This document shows, in pieces, positions 17,746 through 26,793 of a stretch of 64,000 nucleotides of DNA. The first letter of the stretch is position 1. Each line of letters starts with the position of its first letter. The notes under the pieces were generated by a model that did not search any database, was not told the origin of the DNA, and worked only from the letters and a program-made list of their open reading frames with translations. Location of the stretch: the NCBI GenBank assembly GCA_018798825.1, contig CP076356.1, positions 744,001 through 808,000 of the forward strand. The letters are read 5' to 3'. A program made the translations under genes and the position numbers. Origin of the DNA: Ochrobactrum sp. BTU1. GTDB lineage: Bacteria; Pseudomonadota; Alphaproteobacteria; Rhizobiales; Rhizobiaceae.

Positions 17746-18315
17746 TTATTGTACGGGCGATAGGCCAACGGGCAGCACCAGATTCAGCGCTTCCGTTTTT
17801 GGCGTTATTGTTTCGATGGGGAGGAGCTTATGCGCCTCATCATCCTTGTTTTCACCAGCTTGTCGGAAGACGTACCAGACACCGTTCGGCTCGCGTTTTT
17901 GATAGATCGTCCCATCGGCGATGCGGTGGGAGAAACAGGTCTTGTTCGAAAAAACTCCCTGATCCAGATGCCACTTCGCATCGAAACACATCTGACCAGA
18001 CCAGGTGATCCGCCAGCGTCCTTCCGCCCAGGCCTTGCCTTTCTCGCCATCAACACGGGCGGTGAAACGACGGTTCTGGCTTTCCATCCGGCCAGCTCCG
18101 TCAACCCACTGCCAGTTCTTGTCACGATAGAGTAGGTAAAGCTCGGCAGGAGTCATCACACGGGCGCCGTCGGGCAAACCATTTGACGGAACTGTCGCCG
18201 CTCCAGCCGGTCCGCTTAGCCCCGCAAGCAGGACAACCAGCGGCAGAACGCATCTGCGCCGATCAGCGTTCCGACCAGATCGGTACCGTTGGTCTTCATA
18301 CATCACATGTTTCAT
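17746..18315 (-). CDS. Exported DUF995-family protein, second copy
   Basis: About 189 residues. I start at the ATG at 18315, which has GGGAGG 6 nt upstream; the frame is open further upstream but without a start signal. A basic N-terminus and hydrophobic CVLPLVVLLAGLSGPAGAA form a signal peptide. The domain repeats the DUF995 pattern (YRDKNWQWVDGAGRMESQNRRF, GTIYQKREPNGVWYVFRQAG) with cysteines like the other copy. Its start overlaps the end of the UDP-glucose dehydrogenase gene by 20 bp, placing it in the polysaccharide operon. Confidence 0.8.
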   Translation of the reverse strand: MKHVMYEDQRYRSGRNADRRRCVLPLVVLLAGLSGPAGAATVPSNGLPDGARVMTPAELYLLYRDKNWQWVDGAGRMESQNRRFTARVDGEKGKAWAEGRWRITWSGQMCFDAKWHLDQGVFSNKTCFSHRIADGTIYQKREPNGVWYVFRQAGENKDDEAHKLLPIETITPKTEALNLVLPVGLSPVQ

Positions 18316-19732
18316 TTGAACCTCCCACGACCTTAAGGTTGCGCGCACCCGCCAAGGGTGCTTGCGCTTGACGGATGCGCGCGTGCGGCAGAACGTTTGT
18401 TGGTCTTGCTTCCTGCCGCTGTTGAATGGGACGGCCGATTGTCGAAATCCGGAAGCCCAGATTCCTGGCAATCGCCGGTGAAAAAACATTGCGCAGATCG
18501 ACGAGTACAGCGTCCCGCATGACCTGTTTCATCCGAACGAGATCGAGTTTGCGGACACTGTCCCATTCGGTCACGACCACCGCTGCATCGACAGTGCTCA
18601 GGCACTCGTAGGGATCGTCGTAAAACTCGACGTCCCTGAGAAGACTGCGTGAATTCTCCATTCCGGCGGGATCGTAGGCCCGGATGCTGGCACCGAAGCG
18701 CTGCAAGGTTTCGATGAGCGGGATGGACGGTGCGTCGCGCATATCATCTGTATCGGGTTTGAACGTGAGGCCGAGGACGGCAATCGTTCGGCCTTCGACA
18801 CTGCCGCCGAGCGCATCCAGAACCTTCAGCGCCATGCGACGCTTGCGCGCTTCATTGACGGTGACCGTTTCCTCGACGAGTCGCAGGGCAACCCCGTGAT
18901 CCTGGGCAGTTCGCAACAGCGCAACCGTATCCTTTGGAAAACAGGAGCCACCATACCCCGGCCCAGCATTGAGAAAACTGGTACCGATACGCTTGTCCAG
19001 CCCCATGCCGAGCGCCAGCTCGGTGACATCGCTGCCGACTTCCTCACACAGATCCGCCAGTTCGTTGATGAAGGTGATCTTGGTTGCGAGAAAAGCATTG
19101 GCCGCATATTTGATCAGTTCCGATGTCCGGCGCTGCGTAATTACAATTGGCGTCTTTGCTGCCTCGAGTGGCGGAGCATAAAGGGCGACGAGTACCGAAC
19201 GTGCACGTTCATCTTCCACACCGATGACGACGCGATCAGGCTCGAGGAAATCGCGGATCGCGACACCCTCGCGCAGGAACTCCGGATTGGACGCAACGGA
19301 GAATGTGCCGGACCTTCGAACCGAGCCTATGATCTTCTGCACCACATCGCCTGTGCCGACCGGAACGGTGGACTTGATCACGACGACGCTGTGGTCGTCG
19401 ATCAGCGGCGCAAGCGCGCGAGCGGCCATATAGACGAAGGACAGATCGGCGTCGCCTTGGCCCGCCCGTGCTGGTGTGCCAACGGCAATGAAGACAAGCT
19501 CCGCACCCTTGACGGCTTCCTCCAGATTGGTGGTGAAGTTCAGCCGACCAAAGGCAAAATTGCGTTCCACCAGTTCGTCCAGCCCAGGTTCGTAGATCGG
19601 CACGATGCCGCGCTCCAGCCCGACAATCTTCTGGGCGTCCTTGTCGACGCAGACGACCTCGTGTCCCCATGCCGCGAAGCACGTGCCACTCACCAATCCG
19701 ACATATCCCGTACCAATGACAGCGATCTTCAT
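18296..19732 (-). CDS. UDP-glucose 6-dehydrogenase
   Basis: A UGD of about 478 residues from the start MKIAVIGTGYVGLVSG at 19732; the frame extends 28 codons upstream, but only this methionine begins the Rossmann fold. Features are the NAD loop GTGYVG, KSTVPVGTGD, FLREG, and GPGYGGSCFPKDT with the catalytic cysteine near residue 260. It oxidises UDP-glucose to UDP-glucuronate, the substrate of the decarboxylase encoded at 22582-23592. The C-terminal 40 residues after the conserved domain (RQEARPTNVLPHARIRQ) form a basic tail longer than usual. Confidence 0.93.
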   Translation of the reverse strand: MKIAVIGTGYVGLVSGTCFAAWGHEVVCVDKDAQKIVGLERGIVPIYEPGLDELVERNFAFGRLNFTTNLEEAVKGAELVFIAVGTPARAGQGDADLSFVYMAARALAPLIDDHSVVVIKSTVPVGTGDVVQKIIGSVRRSGTFSVASNPEFLREGVAIRDFLEPDRVVIGVEDERARSVLVALYAPPLEAAKTPIVITQRRTSELIKYAANAFLATKITFINELADLCEEVGSDVTELALGMGLDKRIGTSFLNAGPGYGGSCFPKDTVALLRTAQDHGVALRLVEETVTVNEARKRRMALKVLDALGGSVEGRTIAVLGLTFKPDTDDMRDAPSIPLIETLQRFGASIRAYDPAGMENSRSLLRDVEFYDDPYECLSTVDAAVVVTEWDSVRKLDLVRMKQVMRDAVLVDLRNVFSPAIARNLGFRISTIGRPIQQRQEARPTNVLPHARIRQAQAPLAGARNLKVVGGSNETCDV

Positions 19733-19751
19733 AATCGTCGCGCCTTTCCTG

Positions 19752-21602
19752 CTAGTCCGTTCCGCTAGCGGTATTCGTGCGCCAGCGTGGATTGAAAATT
19801 GTCCTGTGGACGTCACGTCCGCCTACGCCGGCACCGGCAACCGAGAAGCGGTCGTCAAATACCGTGAAGCTTTTCGTGCCCCAACTCAGTGCCTCAATGC
19901 CGTCGCGTCCGCGCTCGACAGTAGTAAACCCAGTCAGCGCGACCAGCGCCGTAAAACTGCAAGCCATTGCTGGCCGATAGAAGCGGCTCGTCATCCGCAC
20001 GTGATTTTCGCGTGTGTGCTGGATCACGATCATCGTCATCAAGAACAGGTAGAAGCACGCATTGATGATGGCGAAGACGAAGAAGCCGCGTGTCTGATCG
20101 GCAGCACTGAAGAAGAGGACGGGCATAATGGACAGGCCGGAGATCATCGCATAGGGAGCGATCACCCGTAGTGGCACAGGATCGACCTCGGATGAGCCTT
20201 TCGGCGTGACGCGAAAATCAACAAAGGAACCGGTCAGCCAGTCACGGAAAGCTGCGAAGGTTCCAGCCAGAACCCAGGGCCACCGCGCAAGCAGGAACAG
20301 CATCGCCTCCCAGCTGAAAATCCTGCCGTCGACCGGGCGAAAGGTCTTACTCGAACGCCACCAGAATGCCAGCGCCAAAATCACGAGCGATTGCGGCATG
20401 AAGTGCGTCAGGAAGGCAGGATAGGTAACGCTGACGAAATTATCGCCATAAGCCAGAATGGCTATCGGCAGAATGAATGTCAGCGCCAGGAAGAACGCGT
20501 AGAGAGGATACCAGAGTTGCGAGAATAGGAACTGGATCTTCAGACGCAGGGGCAACCGACCGATCAGCTTCGGCGTATATTGTAGCAGGATCATCACAAG
20601 ACTGCGCGACCACTGGAATTCCTGCGTCACAAGATCGGCAAAGGTGCGCGGACCGTCGCCATGGGCAATGGCATCCAGCGCATGAACACCCCGCCAGCCA
20701 TGCGCATTCATGAACAGGGTCGTGGAATGATCCTCAGCGAGTTCCGGTCCAAGACCGCCGATTTCCTTCAATGCCGCCGTGCGTACCGCATAATGAGAGC
20801 CGATGCAGACCGGGGCAAAGCCGCCATTGTAACCGGCCTGCAGCGAGCCATGCATACTGGCTTCCACATAGAGACGCCCCCGGGCCGACCAGCTTTCATT
20901 CGCATTGCGATCACAGATGCTCGGTGCGGAAACATAACCCACAGCGGGATCGGCGAAGGGCCGCAGCACGTTGAAGAGATAACCCGGTTCTGGCACATGG
21001 TCGGCATCGAGCTGCGAGACGAAATCATAGCGCTCATAACCATAATGATCGTAGAAGAAGGCGAGATTGCCCTCCTTGCAGCGGGTACGGCGCGGCCAGG
21101 TCTGCCGATGATAGTCAGCACGGCCCTTGCGCGTGGAAACGAACACGCCGTGCTCCCGACACCAGGCAAGCGTCGAGGGTGAAGGATCCTCGTCGGCAAG
21201 CCATGTATCGTGCGGCACATCTTGCGCCAGCATTGCGCGCAATGTTTCAGCCACCACCTCGAAAGGTTCTGACGGAGCCTTGGTGACGACCATGGCGACG
21301 CGGCTTCCGGCGGGGATGCGAAGCGGGCCGGTCGGGCGCGCTGCATGGAAGAAAACAGTGATGAAATAAAGCGGCAGGATCGTGATCCAGGCCAAGAGTG
21401 CCGTTACCAGAATGGAGCCGACCAGATGATTGTGCTTTGCACTGATGAACCACCATTGCCAGAAATAGCTGATAGCGAGAGCCCACAGGATGATGCCCAC
21501 CACATATTCCACCCGTTTGCGGCCGGTGAAGATGGGTGCCAGCAATGGTTCCCTTTCGCCATTTTCGCCGTCAATGGCCGGATGAAATTCGCGCCTTGTC
21601 AT
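19752..21602 (-). CDS. Processive glycosyltransferase family 2, cellulose-synthase-like
   Basis: A 616-residue membrane synthase. Two N-terminal membrane helices (VVGIILWALAISYFWQWWF; LVTALLAWITILPLYFI) precede a cytosolic GT-2 domain. This has ADEDPSPS, the DxD-like LDADH, the catalytic-base region LAEDHST, and QEFQWSRS in place of the canonical QxxRW. Four to six membrane helices follow. No PilZ domain is visible, so c-di-GMP control through PilZ is not supported. It should polymerise a UDP-sugar and export the chain. Its start overlaps the galE stop (ATGA), and UGD follows by 19 bp. Confidence 0.87.
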   Translation of the reverse strand: MTRREFHPAIDGENGEREPLLAPIFTGRKRVEYVVGIILWALAISYFWQWWFISAKHNHLVGSILVTALLAWITILPLYFITVFFHAARPTGPLRIPAGSRVAMVVTKAPSEPFEVVAETLRAMLAQDVPHDTWLADEDPSPSTLAWCREHGVFVSTRKGRADYHRQTWPRRTRCKEGNLAFFYDHYGYERYDFVSQLDADHVPEPGYLFNVLRPFADPAVGYVSAPSICDRNANESWSARGRLYVEASMHGSLQAGYNGGFAPVCIGSHYAVRTAALKEIGGLGPELAEDHSTTLFMNAHGWRGVHALDAIAHGDGPRTFADLVTQEFQWSRSLVMILLQYTPKLIGRLPLRLKIQFLFSQLWYPLYAFFLALTFILPIAILAYGDNFVSVTYPAFLTHFMPQSLVILALAFWWRSSKTFRPVDGRIFSWEAMLFLLARWPWVLAGTFAAFRDWLTGSFVDFRVTPKGSSEVDPVPLRVIAPYAMISGLSIMPVLFFSAADQTRGFFVFAIINACFYLFLMTMIVIQHTRENHVRMTSRFYRPAMACSFTALVALTGFTTVERGRDGIEALSWGTKSFTVFDDRFSVAGAGVGGRDVHRTIFNPRWRTNTASGTD

Positions 21603-22585
21603 GTCCGAATCTCCAGACCAAAGAAGGGCGCAGCTGTGCGGATGATGGTGTCGAGATCGGAATGGAGCGTGCGAAAGCCAAGCTTTGCAGCCGCTGCAGC
21701 CGGGTCGGCATAAAGAGCCGGCGGATCACCAGCCCGGCGTGCGCGCATTTCGACAGGCACCTTGCGTCCGGTGAGCCGGTGTATCGCATCAACGATTTCC
21801 TTGATAGATGTCCCACGTCCGGTTCCCAGATTAAGGACCAGATTGCCGCCGCCATTCAGAAGATGCTCGACCGCAAGCACATGGGCCCGTGCCAGATCTT
21901 CCACGTGAATATAATCGCGAATGCAGGTGCCATCCGACGTTTCATAATCGTCGCCATAGACTTCCAGACAATCTGCCATGCCCGCCGCAGCCAGCATGGC
22001 GCGCGGGATCAGGTGGGTTTCAGGAACGTGCATTTCTCCCAGCTCACCGTCCAGATCGGCGCCGCAAGCATTGAAGTAGCGCAACGCCGCATAGGACATG
22101 CCATAGGCTGCTGAATAGTCGGCCAGCATATGTTCCGCGATCAGCTTTGTCCGACCATAGGGATTGATTGGATTCTGCACTTCTCTTTCGCGGATTGGCA
22201 GCACATCCGGAATGCCATAAGTGGCGCAGCTCGACGAGAAAATGACAGGGCGCCCGCCTGTCAGGCGACTGACTTCCAGAACGGACTGGATCCCGCCGAC
22301 ATTATTGCGATAATATTTCGCGGGGTCCGTGACTGATTCACCCACATAGGCCGAGGCCGCAAAGTGGATGATTGCTACCGGCTCAAAGGTCCTGACGGCA
22401 GCGATAAGCTGTTCCTGCGAAAGCGTATCACCCTCGACAAACTCGCCCCAGCGCACGGAAGACCGGTGACCCGTCGACAGGTTGTCATAGACGACCGGCG
22501 AGAATCCGCTCTTGTGCAGAAGTTTGGCGGTATGGCTGCCAATGAAGCCAGCGCCACCGGTGACCAGTATGTTCCACGGGGTCAT
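21599..22585 (-). CDS. galE: UDP-glucose 4-epimerase
   Basis: A 328-residue extended SDR. Features are [14 protein letters not shown] at the NAD site, SSSCATYG with catalytic Ser, NPYGRTKL giving the YxxxK pair, FNACGAD, and [14 protein letters not shown], typical of GalE. It interconverts UDP-glucose and UDP-galactose in the cytosol. It overlaps its neighbours by 4 bp on both sides, so the polysaccharide genes are tightly coupled. Its presence here suggests galactose in the polymer, although supply for general metabolism is possible. Confidence 0.9.
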   Translation of the reverse strand: MTPWNILVTGGAGFIGSHTAKLLHKSGFSPVVYDNLSTGHRSSVRWGEFVEGDTLSQEQLIAAVRTFEPVAIIHFAASAYVGESVTDPAKYYRNNVGGIQSVLEVSRLTGGRPVIFSSSCATYGIPDVLPIREREVQNPINPYGRTKLIAEHMLADYSAAYGMSYAALRYFNACGADLDGELGEMHVPETHLIPRAMLAAAGMADCLEVYGDDYETSDGTCIRDYIHVEDLARAHVLAVEHLLNGGGNLVLNLGTGRGTSIKEIVDAIHRLTGRKVPVEMRARRAGDPPALYADPAAAAAKLGFRTLHSDLDTIIRTAAPFFGLEIRT

Positions 22586-23592
22586 TTCGCCACCTCGAAA
22601 AGCTCGCCCGATGGTCTGACCAACTGGCGTTCAAAATAGGCGACCGTCTGCTTCAGTCCTTCGACCAGTGCAATCTGTGGTTCCCAGCCAAGCTCACGTT
22701 TAGCGAGTGTAATGTCGGGGCACCGCTGGCGCGGATCATCAGTGGGCAGTGGGCGATAGACGATGCGCGAGGATGAGTTTGTCAGCGCAATGATCTGCTC
22801 GGCCAGCTCACGCACGGTGAACTCCCCCGGATTGCCGAGATTGACGGGCTTCTGAATCGGGCTGTTCATCAACCGGCTAAATCCTTCGATCAGGTCATCG
22901 ACATAGCAAAAGGAACGGGTCTGCGAGCCGTCGCCATAGATGGTGATGTCTTCGCGCTTGAGGGCCTGAACGATGAAGTTCGACACGACACGGCCATCAT
23001 CGGGTCGCATGCGCGGGCCATAGGTGTTGAAGATGCGCACGATGCGGATGTCGACGCCATACTGCTTGTGAAAATCGTAGAACAGTGTTTCGGCCGAGCG
23101 CTTGCCTTCGTCATAGCAGGACCGGGGGCCGAACGAGTTCACATTGCCCCAATAGGCTTCCGGTTGTGGATGTGTTTGGGGGTCGCCATACACTTCCGAC
23201 GTGGAAGCCTGAAAAATCCGTGCCTGATAATGCGCTGCAAGCTCGAGCAGATTGAGCGAGCCGATGACGCTCGTCTTCATTGTATGTACCGGATCGGCTT
23301 GATATTGCGGCGGCGATGCGGGGCATGCGAGATTATAAATCTCGTCCACCGGCAGATCGATCGGGTTTACAATATCGTGCCGCACGAAGCTGAACGTGTC
23401 GTATCGCAGGAGATTGCGCAGGTTCTCAAGCCGCCCCGTCGAAAAATTATCGACGCAGATGACAAAATTTCCTTCGTTCAGTAGGCGCTCGCAAAGATGA
23501 GAACCGAGAAATCCTGCACCGCCTGCTACAAGAATCCGCCGTGTTGAGATACGCTCTGCAGATATACCCGATGATCTGAAATTTATATTCAC
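22582..23592 (-). CDS. UDP-glucuronate decarboxylase (UDP-xylose synthase type)
   Basis: About 336 residues with a GTG start at 23592 chosen because GGAGG lies 5 nt upstream; a longer 364-residue form from ATG 23676 has no such signal. It is an extended SDR with [37 protein letters not shown] (catalytic Y and K), [21 protein letters not shown], and the [11 protein letters not shown] segment characteristic of UXS. It converts UDP-glucuronate to UDP-xylose with internal NAD recycling. It is the first gene of the polysaccharide operon and pairs with UGD downstream. Confidence 0.9.
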   Translation of the reverse strand: MNINFRSSGISAERISTRRILVAGGAGFLGSHLCERLLNEGNFVICVDNFSTGRLENLRNLLRYDTFSFVRHDIVNPIDLPVDEIYNLACPASPPQYQADPVHTMKTSVIGSLNLLELAAHYQARIFQASTSEVYGDPQTHPQPEAYWGNVNSFGPRSCYDEGKRSAETLFYDFHKQYGVDIRIVRIFNTYGPRMRPDDGRVVSNFIVQALKREDITIYGDGSQTRSFCYVDDLIEGFSRLMNSPIQKPVNLGNPGEFTVRELAEQIIALTNSSSRIVYRPLPTDDPRQRCPDITLAKRELGWEPQIALVEGLKQTVAYFERQLVRPSGELFEVAK

Positions 23593-23951
23593 GAGATCCT
23601 CCAACACTACTCGTTGCGGGCGCCCTTTGTTGAAAAAGAACAGAATTTCCCTCTGCGGATTCGAGTTGAACCGCACTAAATTGCGCTTGTTGAATGCTTT
23701 AACTGATGATTGAAAGTAGCCGCGTTGAAGGCCAGTGTCGTTATCTTAGAATCCTAAAACTTATCCGGGCGTCCATTTTTGAGGTTCTTATAAGCTAACC
23801 CGAAGTATGTTCGGACCAACCAAAACGGCGTCTCCTATTGGCCTAAATCGTTGGATTTTGGCGCAAGCCGCTTTTGTTGGGATCTGTTGCAAACTTTTTG
23901 TCAACGCATGGTCTGATAGGATTCTGACTTTTAAAGATCTGATTATTTTTG

Positions 23952-24298
23952 ATGTTTAAAGGCCGTCATTTCGATAAATCCGTCATTCTGCTGTGCGTTC
24001 GAGGGTACCTTGCTTACAATCTCAGGCTTGGTGATCTGAAGGAGATAATGGCAGAACATGGTGTTGAGGTGGACCATCCAAACTGCATCGCTGGGATCTT
24101 AAGAGAGTCCAAAACTGCTTGAACAGTTCAACCGATAGAAGCGCCAGGTCACACGTAAATGGAACCTTGATGGACGTAAATTAAGATCAAGGCGAGCGGC
24201 TCTACCTGTATCGTGCGATCGGTAGCTATGGCGATACGGTTGAGTTCTATTTCAGCTAAAACCTTAATTTAATCGCTGCCAAGCGGTTTCTGTGCAAG
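23952..24298 (+). mobile_element. IS6-family transposase remnant
   Basis: ATG at 23952 opens MFKGRHFDKSVILLCVRGYLAYNLRLGDLKEIMAEHG, the N-terminus of Rhizobiales IS6-family transposases, but the frame ends at 24122. The homology continues in other frames: LLEQFNR, a stop, KRQVTRKWNLD; then ERLYLYRAIGSYGDTVEFYFS, a stop, NLNLIAAKRFLCK. The element therefore has at least two frameshifts and two nonsense codons and no C-terminal half. Terminal repeats are not seen. It is inactive. Confidence 0.8.
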
Positions 24299-24720
24299 TC
24301 TCTGGCCCGCCACGGCAGGCCGGGGCGAGTGGGGGTGGCGTCTTCGCTTCCGTAAGGGATGTGGTCGAAAAAAACTATCCATTGGTCGTGCGCGTATCGG
24401 CAACGGATTTCGCCGATGGCGGTTTGACACCACTCCAAGCTGCAGCTCACCTCAAGCCGCTTATCCCATTTTGACTTGCGGCCGTCGGTGTGTCGTCAGG
24501 AGGGCTGTTGCATCGCACCTCATTCGACAATGGTCCCGAGTTTCAGGTGCCATTCGCAACCGAGATACGGCGGGAACTCGATATTCCGGATATCACCGTC
24601 GGGCTGATACGCGACGCCGAAAGAGCCGAAGCCATCTTACAGTCGAAGCAAGCAGATTTCATTGCGTTCGGGCGCCCTTTGTTTGAACGTCCTGACTACG
24701 TAATGACTTTCGGCGGAAAC
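24292..24720 (+). pseudogene. Old yellow enzyme (NADH:flavin oxidoreductase) remnant
   Basis: Two stretches in one frame separated by a TGA at 24472-24474. The first holds YPLVVRVSATDFADGGLT, matching the 'P-L-x-V-R-x-S-A-T-D' strand of OYE barrels. The second reads VGVSSGGL and, after a gap, GPEFQVPFATEIRRELDIP, followed by TVGLIRDAERAEAIL and ADFIAFGRPLFERPDY, the flavin-phosphate end of the barrel. The N-terminal half is missing and the remnant directly abuts the IS6 remnant, so the insertion may have broken the gene. Confidence 0.75.
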
Positions 24721-25112
24721 TGGACATCGCAATGCTGCGCCAGTCCGTGCCTAACGATGCGTCATCCTCCGGCGCTTTGTCCGGCGTACTTCCGCGTTCG
24801 CCTTAACGGCTCATCGCTGCGACAGCGACTTACCAGCGTGCAATGCAGCCGCTTTTGTAACGAGGGCAGGTTTGTTGCCATGTCATTGTTTTAGAGTAGG
24901 GTCCATGGAGACTTCCCTTAGTTATTTTGCAGGGATCGGCTCTTTTTAGTTTCGTCTGACAATGTCCGCCCCTGACAATTCTTTTCACTATTGTTCGCTG
25001 AAAACAGAAGAGCAAACCATCCATGACGTCTGTATTGATTAAGCGTTTGCCCGCGATGTTGAAATGAGACATCATTCCGCTAGCAGGGAAGTTCTTGCTT
25101 GGAGGGGACAAT

Positions 25113-25649
25113 ATGAAGTCTAGAATGGGCATTCTCATGCCGGCAGCTGCAATTTGCTCTGCCATACTGATAACTGGTTGTGTAAGTAAACCTCGTCTAT
25201 CAGACAATCAGTTACTGCTTGATTATCATTTTGGTTCAAGAGAATTTAGCAGCGAAGAACAGGATCGGCTTAAGGGCATACTGGCAAGAAAAGCTCAAGA
25301 GCGGCAAAACTCGGCGTCGACAAGTACTCAGACAAGCAGGGTATCTGTAGCGACCGCATCGTCTTCGGATTTCCCGCCCGTTCCACCCGATAATCGTGCT
25401 GACTGTGAAGGGGCGACGAATACGCCTTTCATCCGCTGGATACAAAGTGTTCAAGCTAAGGCAAGCTCGGGTGGTGCGTGCTTAAATTCTAGAGGTGCTG
25501 AACTAATTAATCGTGAAGCAGCCAAGCGCTCGCGTTATTGCGCACAAATACTGAGTGGCACAGCGAGAGCGCAGTCACAGCAACAAGCGATTGAGCATGA
25601 CAGAGTTGCAGATCAGGCGAAATCATCAGCTTCTGCGACTTGCGGCTAA
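25113..25649 (+). CDS. Putative lipoprotein of unknown function
   Basis: About 178 residues from the ATG at 25113, which has GGAGGGG 6 nt upstream; an upstream start adds only six codons. It has a lipoprotein signal peptide with lipobox LITGC. The mature chain is low in complexity, rich in Ser/Ala/Gln, with a predicted helical YHFGSREFSSEEQDRLKGIL and four further cysteines. It should be anchored in the periplasm. No family was recognised. It is intact amid gene debris and followed by a strong terminator. Confidence 0.7.
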   Translation: MKSRMGILMPAAAICSAILITGCVSKPRLSDNQLLLDYHFGSREFSSEEQDRLKGILARKAQERQNSASTSTQTSRVSVATASSSDFPPVPPDNRADCEGATNTPFIRWIQSVQAKASSGGACLNSRGAELINREAAKRSRYCAQILSGTARAQSQQQAIEHDRVADQAKSSASATCG

Positions 25650-25670
25650 TGTGCCGAGTTCATCACATGA

Positions 25671-25718
25671 AGAAGACGCCGCAGATGAAAACAATTCATC
25701 TGCGGCGTCTTCTTTTAC
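25671..25718 (+). terminator. Strong intrinsic terminator after the lipoprotein gene
   Basis: A perfect 20-bp stem (25671-25690 with 25696-25715) closes a 5-base loop AACAA and ends in a short T tract. It is nearly symmetric, so it may act in both directions. Confidence 0.85.
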
Positions 25719-26064
25719 TCCGGGCCAGGTAATGGCCGTTGTGATCGGGTAGATCACTGTAACGATCGCTGTTGCGCACGATATCTCGATAAGCGGTCGA
25801 GCAATGACGATCCATCAATCGGCAACGTAACCGACAGGGACTTTAAGCGGCTTTAGCCCAAATGGCCTGCGACGTTCGGCCAGTGGGATCTGCTTTTCGA
25901 TGTGATCCTTTCCGTTTTCATTCGTTTGAAAGCAAAGCTTCTGAAGGTTCAATACAGCTCGGATGCCATCGTCATCGCTGCGGCGAAACCGTTGATAATT
26001 ATGCTGATGGTTGAAGCTTGACCGGCACCCTCCCGCTTGACAGTGACAAAAAGCTGATACCGTA

Positions 26065-26274
26065 ATGAAGGCCGTCCTCTATCAGGGGCAGATTGAGCGC
26101 GGAGAGGTCCAGGCGATTCTTGGTACTAGTGATCGCACCGCGCGGCGCGTTACGTCCGTGCTTCTCGAAATAGGTGCTCTGTCCTCCACATCAACGCGCG
26201 CGGCGCTCAAACTAGCGTTTCCAGCCAAGTACGCGGGACGGTGGATGCCGGGGCTGTTTCCCGATCAGGATTAA
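26065..26274 (+). pseudogene. Fic-family protein, C-terminal remnant
   Basis: About 69 codons matching the winged-helix tail of DUF4172-type Fic proteins: GQIERGEVQAILGTSDRTARRV, then STSTRAALKLAFPAKYAGRW and the terminal MPGLFPDQD. The Fic domain with its HPFxxGNGR motif is absent upstream; 25719-26064 contains no recognisable coding. It is a truncated leftover and not a functional AMPylase. Confidence 0.7.
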
Positions 26275-26793
26275 TGAGATGCATGGCCGTCACCGGGTCG
26301 AAGAACGACCCGCTCCGAATTAATTTATTGAACCAGCGGGGAGAAACTCAGTATTTTCGCCGGTAATGCACCAGCTTGGCGCGCAAAATCAGTTTCCGTA
26401 AGCAACCGCTTTCGCGACAGCCTTTCGAGCGCAACGATGATCTGACCCCACAATCTGTTGATTTTTATTCTATCGTTGAGAGTTAGCGAATGGAAAGAAC
26501 AGAGTTTCTCCATGGAGCCTCAAATGGTGTTTCTCTCAACGAATGGTAGCCATTGAGCGCGGGTTCGATAGCTGCGGCACGACCGCTCTGATTTTATACT
26601 CATCAAGCAAATAACTGCCAAGTGTGGCAGGTTCGACCTATGTTGAATGCCGCCACCCCTCCCAATGATATTGCTGAATTAAGGCCCTTCTGATTGTAGC
26701 CAAGCGTTATGGCAAGAGGCCGATGCTATATTCAACGTCACGGATTTCCTATCACAGAGAGCAGCACAGGCTATACTATAGGAATAGCCAACA
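26275..26793. other. Intergenic region, no recognisable gene
   Basis: About 500 bp downstream of the ETF-QO gene. A 62-codon minus-strand frame (26325-26513) has no ribosome-binding site and no family resemblance. No terminator was identified for the etf operon. Confidence 0.4.

Noticed and set aside
18896..19768. 290-codon frame antisense to UDP-glucose dehydrogenase
   Set aside because: Shadow frame of a GC-rich real gene with strong family motifs on the other strand.
26325..26513. 62-codon minus-strand frame
   Set aside because: No start signal, no family features, lies in an interval of gene debris.
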